Assembly: GCA_032622095.1 (NCBI GenBank)
Contig: CP136061.1
Location: 129,036,754-129,100,753 of the forward strand
DNA from: Siphonodentalium dalli
Taxonomy: Eukaryota; Mollusca; Scaphopoda; Gadilida; Siphonodentaliidae
Direction: 5' to 3'
Length of the DNA stretch: 64,000 nucleotides
This document shows, one piece after another, positions 12,601-27,600 of the stretch. A model generated the notes under the pieces. It did no database searches, was not told where the DNA came from, and was given only the letters and a program-made list of their open reading frames with translations. A program made the translations under genes and the position numbers. Numbering within the stretch: the first letter of the stretch is position 1; the number at the start of each line of letters is the position of its first letter.

Positions 12601-15600
12601 AGTTGTTTGCTCTAACATTCTGACCAAAGTTGTCAGTCGAAGGATTCTTCAAGATGTATGGACTGGTGTATTTCATGAACCTCCGACTGGCAAATTTGGT
12701 CAGAATGTTATAGTATTTCTGAACAAATAAGGTATCTACTTGTTTTAAAAATAAACTAGCATAACAGTCAACATGCTACCGGTATGTTTTGTGTCAGTTC
12801 CTCATATATTTAGTTTTTGTGCATCTGCACATTGTGAATGCGTGGTACTCACCAACCTAGAAACCATGTGATTCCCCACTGTGATTCTCCTATTTGGTGC
12901 CAGAATCGACCAGATTGACCTTAAAATAGAATGAGATGCCAGTCAACATTGCAAATTCAATTTGAATATAGAACAATTGTTGCATGTTATTTATCATCTG
13001 TCATATTATAACATATGATATTTCAAAAGAAATCCTATAAATTGATTGGATATCTGGCTATAATATCTTAGGGATGATTTGGTCGACCCTCACACTGAAA
13101 AGCTGAAGTATACATATGTATTACTCATTTCTGTTATATTAGAGATATTTTTACTCATTTCAGCAATTCATGAAAAGTATTTATAAATTGATGGAGTGAG
13201 CACCATGCTTTACGTTGAAAGTATATTATATCTTGCTCTAATATCCATCAATTCCAACTAATCATACATTTAGAAGCTCTTTAATTAAAATGTCTGAAAT
13301 TAATAGAATTCTGACAATAATCTTGAAATTGTGTTCTGAGATATTTGTAGAATCATATTTCACTTTTCATTTTTACTAAGTATCAATGAGACTCGGAATC
13401 AATGGCCTACCAAATACAAAGATGTAGAATAGTTATAGAGAGTATGACTCACATTATGGTCACAGATCCTTTATTGTTGCAGATTGTATTTAGTATAATA
13501 CATGTAAAATATAAAGTACTTACTAAAAAGCTTTATTTTCTACATGTGTTCATTATGTGAAATGTTGTCAGCTTTCCATGAAGTTATAGTTTGATGTGAT
13601 AGATCACTGATTTCATTTATTTCTCATCTCGATATTGATTTGATTTGATTTAGCTATTTATTGTAATGATTTTGCGACTTCTGCACATTTTTTCTTGATT
13701 TGAGCTTGTTTTATTTCTTTATTGTTTGGTTCTTTCTCCATTGTATATTAGGCGAGAATTCCTGCTCGGTCTGACAATCTGTTCGGAAGATCTAAACCTC
13801 CATCATCATTGGTAAGTTAACCACATGCACAGGGAAATGGCTAGATGGTCTTTATTAAATTAGTGTGTCCAGATCTAATTATAAGTATAAAATGCATAAA
13901 AAACAACATGCATTTGGTCTAATATTTTTAATTAGCACATAAAACGAAGATAACAAAATCAATAAACAAAACAAAAACATGACCTAGACTTCTAGAATCT
14001 GAAAACAGTGGACATAATCATCATTCGATTCACGATGCACATTGTTGAGTTTACTGTTTTCTTCTATGGATTAGTTTGAACCGCAGTCAGAATCTTTGTA
14101 ATCCAATCATTCAGTGTTACAAAGTATACTGTTGAAAGTTGAAATGATGCTAATATATCACAATGCAGCATGCACATGACTGGTTAAAGTAATCACTTCT
14201 ATATATAGAACTTTCGCTTCTATGACCTTTCAGCAGTTAACTAGCCATTGAAATGTCACAATGTTTTTACCACTGTACCAAAATGTAAGATGCATACTTT
14301 TTTGTGCCCTGCTTTTGAAATTCTGATGTACAATATTGCTATTGCACACCTCATATTCATATGTATCGGTGGTATCCCATTGCAGCTTCATCTAATGTTC
14401 ACAGGATGTTCTGTAATTTAATTTTTTCACTGATTTTGAATTACCTCGCATTCTTCTGTTAAACAGCTAAGAGGTATAGGGGCTTTTTTCTGATCCAGTG
14501 CCATCGCGATATACATTTCGAGCATCATATTTAATATTTAAAATGTAATTCGCAATATTTTGAAGACAGATATATGGGTGATTGAATTTTGAGTGAATAC
14601 CCGTTGTCCAAAACGTGTTCTTTCACCTTCTTATTGGTGATCTGTGTTCCCACAAAAAACTTTACTTCTATCTTATGGATGATTGTAGCCTCAAATTTTA
14701 TCTAGCTTTTGTGCTATTTGTTTGTGTTAATTATCTTATAAATCATATCAGTTACATTTTCGACCATATAGTAAAGAAAAATTTAGTACTTTTTGAGAGT
14801 CCAGGTGCTTATGTCCTCTGTATTGACCGACGTATAATGTAATATACTAGTAGTGAATGGTCCATGTATTGAGGGACCAAATATTATAACAATTAATAAA
14901 TAATAGCTCAATGTCAATATATGGGTGAAACCGGTAGACAATTGAAGGAATGACTCACGGAGCACATTCGGGACATTCAAAAGCACCCAGACAAGCCTGC
15001 CTATGTTCATTTCAACGGGGACAAGCATTGGGGAGTGCAAGATATGTCCGTTGTGGTGATGGAGGTCATGTCCGGCAATAAACAATTATGGTTGGTGAAA
15101 GAAGATAACTGGATTTCAATCCGACGTCTTGGCCCAATAGACGGAGCCGGTTTTAACACCAAAACCAATTCCATCGTGACGGAGTGAAGATGGCGGGAAA
15201 TATTGACAGGTGACATCGGTGTGGCTGAGACGCATAAGTCGACGTTATAACGGACTTCATCATTATTCTGTCAATCATTGTTAGTGACTGCTGCTGCAAA
15301 ATTTAATTTTCATATACTATGATTCCACTGAAGAAGGGTGTGGCCCGAAAGCTATGGACATTGAGCTATTATTTATTAATTGTTATAATGTAATAGCGTT
15401 TCATGTATCATAAATAGCAAATTACATGTACCTACCAATTTACAAAACTGTCAAATCAAGAACAATACAATTTACAGCTCAGATTTTCTGAACATCAATG
15501 AGCTAATATTCCAAACTCAGACTAAGAGTTGAAGACTCAACTGCAAACGACTGATTAATGGCTTTGACTTTATATTAGTCTCTTGTATAAACAAGGATGG

Positions 15601-18600
15601 GAGCCATGCCTGAGTTTAGTGTGCCTGTCATTTCAGAATGAGGTCCCCAGAGGGTGATTTTAGTGATGCTATCCTCATAGTGGGCTAGCATCACCAAATT
15701 CACCCTCTGGGGAACTCATTCTGCATGGCCACATCTGCTATGGGAGACATAGACTCAGATTGCAGTTTCCGAATGGTGAATATTGTGATGTACACCCATT
15801 GGGAACCTCGATTATGCAATGTGTCATCTGCCAAATTGGGGATATAGAAACTTTCCAGAAAGGAAAAAGTAACTAAAAACAGTGTTAATTTGAGACTATA
15901 GATATTTCTTAAAAGATTGATACCAAAGCTGAATGAGGTCCCCAGATGGTGAATTTGGTGACGCTAACCCCTATACGAGATATCATCACTAAATTCACCC
16001 TCTGTGGACCTCATTCTGCAAATAACACACATTAAACTCTGGCTTGAAGTGAGCATTCCAAATGAAATAATTGAACCCAGGGAGAGATTTTAAATCATTT
16101 TATAACATATTTTTAGCATTTTTCTAATCTATATGGTCATACAAGCACAGCTTATCCTCAAAATTCTTATCACTTTAATATTATAAGTTTTTTATATACT
16201 TGCAGCCTGTAATTCCAGCTCAATCAATTCTTCCACCACTACATGAAGTGGATATATACAGGTATGTCATTGGTTACTTCAACCGAATGCTCATTTATGG
16301 ACTTTGTGCACTTAACTGCCCTCAGCTCCCACATTAAAGTAATAATTGCATTTGCAGCATTGCGTTTTTTTCTCTCTACCATATCGATGAGTATCTTATA
16401 CAGCAGAAAGAGCATTCAATTTAGTTTTTTGTTTTAAAAATACTAGTACATTTTGATTACGTTTTTGCTAGCTAAACAGAACTAGCAGATAACATGAACC
16501 ATAAATACCATATATCTTATACCTGACAATGATAATGTTAAAAATAAAAATCCATATACTACTAGTATGTGTGCATTTAACCCTTTCATAATGAGAGCTG
16601 TGCTGGTGCAGGTTTAAAGATCCTGTGCCATTGCATTCTCTTATATATGTGAGTATCCCAAAGGGAGCCTCGCATATATAAGAGAATACACTGGCTTACA
16701 AGGTCATGTATTCTCTTATAAATTTGAGGCTCCCTATGAGATACTCGTATATATAAGAGAATGCATTGGCACAGGGTTTTTGCTAAATTTCGGGAAGCAC
16801 CAGTCTTTGAATGGTTAATTGCAGAGATAATTTCAATTATATATAATGTTATGTAAATGGACCTTCTCTTCATTGTGGGGAAATAAAGTAATATATATGG
16901 TCACTTATGTTTACTTTAGGTTAAAACTGCCCCTTTCTGTGATCATAAAAAATTAAAAATCTTACCTAGTTCATCACCATAATCCATTAAAATTTAACTA
17001 AAAGTCCACAATTGTTTGAAAATCATGAAATTGATTTCCACAGATCAATTTATTTACAGTCTATGTCTTCCATTTGTACAGACTGAATACTTCAATTGTT
17101 TGTGGAAGTTAACAAAACATTCGGAATTTTGAATTGTTAATTTTGTTTCAGCAAATTTTATTATTCCAAAAAAACTAGACTTTTATATCTTTGTGACTAA
17201 CTTTCCGTGATTAATCATTTTAGTTCATTCAAGTCCATATTGCATCATGTCCAGTTGCTATGGGAACTAGTGCTGATGGGAGAGGTGAGTATTATTGGAA
17301 TAAAATCTTTTCCTTGTGTCAACTGATGTAGTGATGTTCTGGAACTACATGCCATGTTGAAAGACACCTATGTCACCAAATTAACACCAATCAAGTCTTT
17401 AATCCTAAGATGTTTTTATTTTAAATTTGTTTAAAACATATATAAACATTTGTCTGATGGTATAAACTAGTACATAAGCTGTGGAAATACATATGCGAAT
17501 TTAAAAATCAGTAATCATAAACTCATATTTACAACTGAAATTTATAAATATAATTAGATATCATAAGTGTCCTGATTTTGAACATCAAACACACCTCGAC
17601 CATTTAATAGATATTTGTAAAATATACCCAAACCCTTTCACTCATAAGTACAATAATTTCTGCAAAAACTTTCTCAATCCACCACTGCATGAGTTCCAGA
17701 TAGTGGCTATCTGAACTTCTGAAGCGACGGTTTAGAGATTATATTAGTGACGTAGGTTCCTGGGCCTGACTTTGGAATATTGTAGAGGATGGAGTATCAC
17801 CTGTGCAAGAATATCTAATTAGAACAATATAGTGCCGTGCAAAACTCTTGATGATATTTTAATTAATTAATACATAAGCCACCAAACAGTAGCAAATTTG
17901 GTCGATTCCCAGTAAGCATGGATTGGAGTCCCGTGCAAAAGAAGGGTAAACTGATTCAGGAACATGTGCAAGTTTGGATGGTAGAAAGACAGTCAGTTAT
18001 AACTGTATCACCCCTAACAATATACTTGACTATTCAATGTATTTGTTTGTATTAGAACTTTTCATATGTATATTTATTATCCTATCAATTGCCTTTCAAA
18101 GTTGATTTTTCCACATGCAAATGTGGTAGAGTGTGGACCAATGACTTCCCTGAAGGCCCATACAGACGACGATGCAAGCATTGCGATTTCTGCATCAAAG
18201 TATTCTCTTGGAAATTCTGTCATCCAACGATGGGGATTCCTCTCATTTGTCGTGGGTTCATTGGTCCAACACACGAGTCAATAACACTGAAATAATGTTT
18301 TTAAAGCCTTCTAAATAAAAAATAAAATATCAATTTAATTATACCATTCACTTGTAGACGGGACTCAATATCCATCAATATTCCATATTTTCTCTTTGGA
18401 TGTTTTGTATGATGCAGACAAATCTGCATTTAGTGTGCCTGTCATATGCAGAATGAGGGTCCCCACAGGGTGAATTTAGTGATGCTATCCCGAATTGCGG
18501 GCTAGCATCACTAAATTCACCCTCTGAGGACCTCATTCTGCATGGCCTCATCTGCTATGGGAGACATAGACTCAGATTGAAGTTCCCAAATGGTGAATTT

Positions 18601-21600
18601 TGTAATTTACACCCATCGGGAACCTCAATTATGTAATGTGTCATCTGCCAATTTGGGGATATAGAAAAACTAAACTAAAAAAGACAAAAATTTATGTGAA
18701 GAAGTTTCTATAGAAATTTGATGTTAAAGAAACTTTTCAGAGAAGATGAGGCCTAAGCAGATTAAGGTCCCAAGATGGTGAATTTAGCGATGCTTGCCTG
18801 GTTTGCGGGATAGCGTCTCTAAATTCAAACTCTGGGGACCTCATTCTGCAAATGACAGACGTTATAATCAGGCCTGGATGCAGAGTATTGTTTTTTATTA
18901 CACACTTAGACGTGATTTATAAGGATTTCTTGTTGAATTAAAAGTGATAATGTCACACCTGTGAATTACGTCACCGGTGAGAGCACGCGCTCTTTGACAG
19001 TTCTGCCCTAAGCCGGAACTATTTTCACTTTCTACGGCTCAAACATGGATGAAGTTGAACAGAAACGAACTGCCAACGATGATGCAGAAGCAGTTAATAA
19101 ACCGGTAAAATGAAGAAGAATCTTACCGATTATCGACTCCGATGATCCGGACGATGTCATATTCCAGTCAAATGAACTATGAAAAATTCCATGTGAACAA
19201 TAAATTTATCCAGGTCCGAGCTGAATTTCCACGTGTTGCTCTTCGAGTGTTTGTTTACGTCGATGAATGAAATATCGTCACTTCGAAACTTAGTTTTCTA
19301 CTTTTAGCACGATTTCCAAACATTTCCTGTATGAACCAACATTGTTTACACACACACTATCAGAATCTTCAAAATATCCCGTTCCAAGTGCCATGCTTGT
19401 TCGGTCAGAATAAACACAATTATGACAGAAATATCCTGTAATTTCCTAAAACTTAAAAAAATGAATCGCACCAAAGTGAATCAAAATAATGAGGTCAATC
19501 GGTATCGTTACTTCAAAATTACACGCGCAATTGTACGTTGGGGTTCAAAGTGGGAGAATCAGCTGATCTGGGCTTATTTTGTCACATCTTCTCTTTAGAA
19601 TTAGCAATTTTTAGTGGTTGAAAGTGTGTAATAAACAGAATAATCAATTGGTTTCGATGATTATGTGACATAATTCATTCGGGTAGCCGGTCCTATTGGT
19701 AAAACCCTCGTTCGCTCCGCTCACTCGGGTTTTACCAGGCCCGGCTCCCCTCGTGAATTATATCACGTAATCATCGAAACCAATTGATTACTCTCTATAT
19801 AATAATTCATGCTTTTGCACTGTGATTATAATTTCAGTTATAGATAATGGATTTGAGGTTGCCATTCTGTTTATCTCAAATGAACTTGGGAATTTTTGTT
19901 GATTCCACATCCAGTGACTTCATCTAACTCCGTCGGTGAAAAAGCCGAAAACACTTGAGTAAATGCTCTGATCATGTCACTCAATTAGAACAAATCCTAT
20001 TCTTGCGATTGATGATTGGTCGAATCGCGATGCCATGTGAATGCCACAGTGATATTACTTTCCTACTGATTGAGTGTCCATGCACAAGTCACATTACTTG
20101 CGATGCAAGCATCGGATTAGCATAGGCCACAAGTGATGATGCAGGGCATGAGAAATTACTAGCTATATTGTTATAACTGGATATACTTCAGAATATGATA
20201 CTGTTCTGACACATTTTTAGCTCACCTGTGGAGCTATAGTCATCACTCCTCGTCTGTCATCCGTCCATCCGTCCGTCCGTCCATCCGTCAACAATTCTTT
20301 GAACATCTTCTCCTCTGAAACCGTAATACCGAATTGGTTCATATTTGGTGTGGATGTTCCCTAGGTGACTCTCATTCAGATTTGTTCAAATGAGGTCATT
20401 GGGTCAAATAGTTGCGAAACCAGGGACATAACTCTATTCCTCCATAGTAATTCTTACAACGACTTCTTGTTCAGAACCATTGGGTCGATTTAGCTAATAT
20501 TTGGTATGGAGGATCCTTGGGTGACTGGTGTTCAGATTTGTTCAAATGAGGTCACCCGGTCAATTAGTTGAGAAACCAGGGCCATAACTCATAGTAATTC
20601 TTACAATGACTTCTTCTAAAAAAATATTGGGCCGATTTAGCTTTTATTTGGTACAGAGAGACCTTGGGTGACTGGGGTCCAGATTTGTTCAAACGGGGTC
20701 ACTGGGTCAAATAGGGGCAGAGCCAGGGACATAACTCTAAAAAAAATAACATTTTTGCATTTTGACCTTTGATTTTTTTAGACATTAGACATATCACAGC
20801 TACCCAACCCCACCTCCTGTCCCTGCCACACCACACTGTATCATACCATATTATCTCTTCCTTGTTCATCCCATTAAAATCCTTGTTTTTATCACAGCTG
20901 TAGGAGTATCACAAAGCTGTGTGTGCAGTCGTTAAAACCTAATTATCTATGTCAACACCTCTCCTCAAGACACTGGTAGCTGATGGTTTCATGAATGGAA
21001 TATAATTCTCAGAGAATGCACTTGCTCTGAAGGTCATGGGAATTTTGTTAAGCTAATGTAGTCTGGCATTCAAATAAATGTTGTATGTCATATTCTCACA
21101 GGAATGTCCCCACAGTGTTTGGGGGGGGGGGGGGGGGGTGACTGACAGATTTGTTCAATGAAATGTAAATTTGAAGCTCACCTGAGAAGAAGCTATAGTC
21201 ATCACTTCTCATCTGTCACCTGTTCATCTGTCTGTCCATCCATCCATCTGTCAACAATTCTTTGAACATCTTCTCTAGATCATAAGACTGAATGGGTTCA
21301 TATTTGGTGTGGATGTTCCCTAGGTGACTCACATTCAGATTTGTTCAAATGAGGTCACACTGTCAAATGGTTGTGAAGCCAGGGCCATAACTCTTGCCCT
21401 CCATAGTAATTCTTAAAAACGACTTCTCATCAGGTTGAATGCGTTCATATTTGGTATGAAGGGTCCTTTGGTGACTGTAGTTCAGATTAGTTAAAATGGG
21501 GTCACCTGGTCAAATAGGGGCCAAGCAAAGGACAGTTTTCCTCTTAATATGCTTCCTTTACATGGACCGTCAGGTTTATTTTACTGATATTTAGTATGAA

Positions 21601-24600
21601 GGGTTCTTTGGTGTCTGGGATACAAATTTATGCAGATGGGGTCACCAGGTTAAATAGGGTGGGACCAGGGACATAATTGTATGTCTCTATAGTAATACTT
21701 ATAATGTATTCTCAAGAGAGGTTGGACCATATAATATGGAGGATCCTTTAGTGACTGAGGTCAACCCGTTAAGAAATGACGGGACTATGGGGACAAAAAC
21801 TTTTGTGTCTAAAAAATCATTAAAATACAAAATTCATTAAAACGTCTACATTGGAACTACCTGACTGATTAATCTGACATACATATAGTGTTTTTGGGTC
21901 ATGGATAATTGGGCTTTAAACATGTCTAAATGGTTTTATATAAAGCGCTTGTGAGATTGAAAATTTCCAACAATTGAGAAAGTTTGAGATGTCGGTTGTG
22001 AAATTTCAACCTAAGACTTGGGAGTCTGGAGCCCGGTCGAGAGGGGACTTCTTGAGCTGGAGGAGGGGGTGATCACTAGTGTACAGTTGGTAATTTCAAG
22101 TTAGATTTGGTAATTTCAAGGTAGATTTGGTAGATTTGGTAATTTGATATTCACTGATCTACATTCATGAAGCCTCTCTAGCCACATATCCTGTTTAGAT
22201 CTACTTCTTCTGACTGTTGTGGTCTCCAAAGTCCCAGTCTTATCAGTCTTTGCAGTCTGGTGAGCGACCCCCCAGTCTTTGACTGTCTTGTTTATTTTAT
22301 GTGTTTACTATTTCAGCCTGTAGTTGTCATGGCAGCTTCTCCTTCAATAACATCACAGTGTGTTCAGGCATTAGTCAGGTAATGTTTTCAGTTATACATA
22401 ATACAATTTTTCTTTGCTTTCTTTACTAAATGGGTTCTCCCACTAGTTATAAAAGTTTAAATTGGAATGGTCTATTATTTATATGTAGGAATGTTCAAGA
22501 AATATGAGCAGACAACAGACATATGAATAGACAATACAATTGCAGAAGGTTCCCTATGCATTGGTGGAAAATGTTCAAATAATAAGTTCGACAAACAGCC
22601 ATTGGTTGAACTTATTATCTGAACATTTCCTGAGGGAACTACTTGTTAATATGAGTCTTCAGTGTGGGGCTCTGTGGTCCAGTGTTAGCATGCCGACTTA
22701 TCCTCACTGTCAATTCATAGAGATCAGTTCGTAGATCACTGGTGCACAATTGAGTTTCCAAACAGTGGCTTGATTGAATTAAGCAACGTTCGATTGTCGG
22801 ATTCTGCACTGTTCAAACTTGTGCCAAGTTGTGACCCTTGAGCAAGGTTGCCCGAACAGTGACTGCTTCGCACCACTCATGCGTTAAGGGAGCACTCGGG
22901 TGTGGGTGTCAATAGATCTTGTCAGTATGTTAACCTTGATATGTGCACATTATTTTTGCAGCTGGGATTGCTTCCTCATTAGGGAATGGGAGTGACAACA
23001 GTGTCATGTGCACTACACCTGAGGCAATAGTTTTCGTAAAGTGCATTAAAACTCCCTGTTTAATGCGTTATTTAAATGGATTGATCATTATTAGTAAAGA
23101 AATTATTAAAGTTAATTTTATTACATAAAAGAGCATGTTGCACTGAGAAAGCGGCACTGGGAATCAAGCTTGGGTTGTCACCCATTCAAGCAGTACACCA
23201 GCACAGTCTTTTATTCATCTTATAACAAGTATGTCCATTTACTTCGTCACAGACTGTTACAAACCACATATTTGTATACATAGGTCTACTGCCTGTGCTA
23301 GTCTACTAGTCTACTTGAGCCAAAATTGTCAATAAGGTCATAGCTTAACCCTTTTTATACTAAATTCTCATTGACGAGTAGTTCCCTTAGATGAGGTTTA
23401 AGCAAAATGAGGTCCCCAGAAGGTGAATTTAGTTATGCTAGCCCGGTGTGCAGGGTTGTGTCACTAAATTATCCCTCTGGATACCATATTCTGCAAATTT
23501 CTGGTACCGTATTCTCAGGCCTGCCAGCACATGGGCGTGTCATTAAAACGAGCCTAACCTGAACATCAAATGACTGAATGAGATCAAGTAACTAACCAGA
23601 TTGAGTTATTGAATTGTTAAAAAAGTAATCCAAGTTTCCTTTGATGTAAACCAGCTTGTGAAATCGGTTGGGATAATGCTATTTTACGTCCAAGCATATA
23701 TATCTTTCTATATCGGGGTTTAGCTTTGTTGAGCCACTCACCTAAAATCTCGAAATAACTAATCAAATTTCACAATTGTGACAGTAAATCTTTTTATTCC
23801 ATAGAAAATATTAGATTAGAGTTGTCAACTGAAAGTAGTTATGTAATATATGTTTCACATTGTTTACATAAATATGAACTCATTTGACCTCGCGATGTGG
23901 CAGTGTTAATTAAATGTAGACATACCAAAGTTAGTAATTATGCGGCATATTATATACGCAATTTAATATGAAAGCTAGATTATAATAAATTGTTATGACC
24001 ATAAGATGTCACTCTTTCTGATGTTTGTAGCATCATTTATTGATTTGTAGGGTAACATCAAAATTGATTAAAACTGACAAAAACTTTTGCCACTGGATCT
24101 GGGCATAAATTCTGCTATAGAAAGATATACACATGGGGCTTTGACATAAAACAGCATTATCCCAACCAATTTTACTAGCTGGTTTACTTCGAAGGAAATT
24201 TGGACTATCAATGAAGGTGACCCTTTATGGAGGAGTTACCAAGTGGCCATCTTAAGGGAGTTCCCATGTAGCAACCATTCAAACACAAGAGTTCTTGGAC
24301 ATCGTATTGATATATTGTGAAAAACAAGCATTTGAAACAAAATTGGACTACATGTATTGCAATTAGAGTAATATATAATTCTCAGCAATTGAATTGGGGT
24401 GAAGATTTTAAATTACAAATTTTCATGCATATCTGTAAGCAGTTTACTAATTTTATTTACAGCCTGATATCACCTCTGAGGTTCTGTTCAGATTACCGAC
24501 CATATTTCACAATTCACGATAGTGAGTTCAAGGAATACACAACAAAAACGCAAGCTCCGTAAGTATATGCCATATATAAGTCCATTCAATAGTGGAAGTT

Positions 24601-27600
24601 CTCCATGTTTAGTCATTTGTCTGCTGGGGGGGGGGGGGGGGGGGGGGGGGGGTGGTGGGGGGGAGCAATTTTGTTCCTTGGTGAACTCCAATAATTATTT
24701 AGAATTTCTGAATTTATGGTTTTGTCACGCAGAAGATATATAATTTTGCATATATATGATTTACATGTGTAGGATTTATCACAATGAGAGTATTCAACAG
24801 CACTGGGGCCTAGCATCACCAAATTCATCCTCTGGGAACGGCATTCTGCTTAGGCCTCAATTAATTGCTGTTGGAGACCTAGGATCAGATTGAAGTTTCC
24901 CAGTTGAAGACAGGTGCAAAAAGTAACTAAAAACAATGTTAATTTGAGACTATAGATAATTCCCAGAAGATGAGGTCTAAGGTAGCAAGCAGTACAGGGT
25001 TTATCTGGTTGTATGGGTGTCTGAAAAAAATAAGTATCTTGGGGGAGCATAACAACCAGTGTAACCTGTGTTAAATGTGACATTACTGTTTTGAAGGGTT
25101 AATTATTTTACAAAACTGGGACAGCTCACAAAAACAGTAAAAAATTTGGAAATGTAACATGTTTTTCGTATTCAGTGGAGGCCAACTCTTTGTTTGGTTA
25201 TAGGAAAATAGCCCAATTTCTCACGCCTGAACTCTGCGCTTTCAAGATGCTTATTTACTGAAATTCGTTGTCATGGTCTGTTTCTGTGTTTAATTTTAGT
25301 AAAAAATGGGTAATATTAAGAGTTTTGTATATGCAAACCAAGGGGCATAACTCTGGACAAATTGTACAAAGAAGTTATAGTACAGACATGTGATTACACC
25401 TACATTTTTCTGTCAACAATAAAACATGCTTGATGGGATCTATGCCTAAGATAATGGATCAGCATAGATTTGAAGCCCAGAAGTGGCCAGTGCCCCCTCC
25501 CAGGTTACCCAAAATTGCTGGAAATTGTGTTTTGCTACCTAAGCAGAATGAAGTCACAAGAGGGTGAATTTGGTGATGCTAGCCCGCTATTCACTGTAGC
25601 ATAACTAAACTCTCCCTCTGGGACTCATTATGCAAATGTCAGACACACTATTTCCAGAATTGATGCCAGTGCTGATCAGATCATCCTGAAATGTTGTATT
25701 TAAAATTGCAAGTGGACTTACAAGTTAAACCTGGCTTTCTTATTAATCTAGTTTAATATGCTGATTTTGGCCCTAGTACTAAAAGAATTAAGCAAGACCA
25801 CAATCATCGCCCAAGAAATATAATGTTCTAATTCCAAAAAATAGTAGTGTGAGAAAACGCCATTTGAAAATTTTCAGATTTTGAAAACTTGTTTTCATAA
25901 TATCTGAGCAAGCCTGAGTTTATTTAGTGTGCCTGTCATTTATAGAACTAGGTCCCCAAGGGGGTGAATTTAGTGACGCTATCCCACATAGCAAGCTAGC
26001 ATCACTAAATGCACCCTTTGGGAACCTCATTCTGCATGGCCTCATCTGCTATGGGAGACATAGACTCAGACTAAAGTTCCCAAATAAAGAATATCGTGAT
26101 GTACACCCATTTAGAACGTTGATTATGCAATGAGTCATCTGCCTATTTGTGGATATAGAGACACCAAACTAAAACAAAAATAGAATCTATGTGAAGAAGT
26201 TTCTATAGAAATTTGATAATAAAGAAACTTTCCAGAGAAGATGAGTCCTAAGCAGAATGAGTCCCCAGAGGTAATTTAGTGATGCTAGCCCGCTATGTGG
26301 GATAGCTTCAATAAATTCACCCTCTGGGGATCTCATTTTGTAAATGACAGGCACACTAAACTCAGGCTTGTATCTGAGCATCCAAACTATTGAATGATCA
26401 TTGTATATGCATTATTTAGGGTCACTCTGCATGGAAATAAACATAAGGTTTTAAAATTAAAAAAAATATTTCATTTGAGATAGAACATGTTTCAAAGCAA
26501 TTTGTTCTATCTCTTTCAGCTCTTGGACATAACACACTTTTAACACTGATATCAACAGTGCACTATGTTAAGAATACTTGGCTCATCGTAGGAGATAGAA
26601 CAGTGTCGTGTTACTGTATTTTTTACACATCACGAGGCCATGCTGGAGATAGATCACTTTCCTTACAACAAGACTACTGTCGCATCGCTGACACAATGTT
26701 CGCCAACTAATCAAGTAATGGGGGTGTGTTAGTTGTCATTGATATTTTCCCCGAAATAAAACAACAGTTATGTTGCTTACTATCGTGAGATGTTAAATAC
26801 CTATTGTTGTATTAATTACCTTTATGGTGTGAATCCCGGTTGTTATTATAAGACGGGAGGCAGTTTATGACACATTGTGTAACTGACATGCCATCATCGA
26901 ATTATAGGACAATGCATTTCTATTCAACAAAATAATAATCATTATGATATAACCAGTGAAGAGATTAAGGTTTTTGACGATTGTAATCGCCAACGTACAA
27001 CCATCACCATTCAATCAACGCACCCATGATGTATCTGAAGTACGAAACAAACAAAAAGTTTGGCCAGCACGAACACTGTATATGTGCACACATGTAACAG
27101 GATAGTACTTTACTGTAGACTGCCTATGTAACATTGATGTACTAAGAGGTGGATATGCAACATTATGAGGCTGATATGCCATTCCAGTATTGCTCATTAG
27201 CTTCACCACAATTGGCTCAGTTATCTAGCATTCGTGCCCAACATGAAGTCTTGCTGATTCCAAAGGTATATCATACTCAATTTGTTTTTAAATGGTGCTC
27301 AGGACAGTATAATTCTTGTGCGACACATTCTCTCAGTGAATTTGAGTAATAGAGTCGAGCATTTTCTATAATATTATGTCAATGGAATTATATTATTAGC
27401 GCATTCCATTTGCAGACCACCTGTGATATTGGGAGTGACGAATCCGTTCTTCACTAAAACGCTACAACATTGGCCGCATATAATCAGAATTGGTGAAATG
27501 AATGGTGGTGGTAAGTTATTCTAATACTTATGCTCTCAGCCTCCATGCTGCTTGTGTGTGCTATCGTCCACTAATCTGCTAATATGCTATATATGCAACC

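Noticed and set aside
19045-19110. Short acidic ORF as a host micropeptide
   Set aside because: Sits inside a repeated transposon-like unit, and stops after 22 codons; kept only as a possible element remnant.
24488-24828. Polyproline/polyglycine frames
   Set aside because: They are translations of the G27 tract in both strands.
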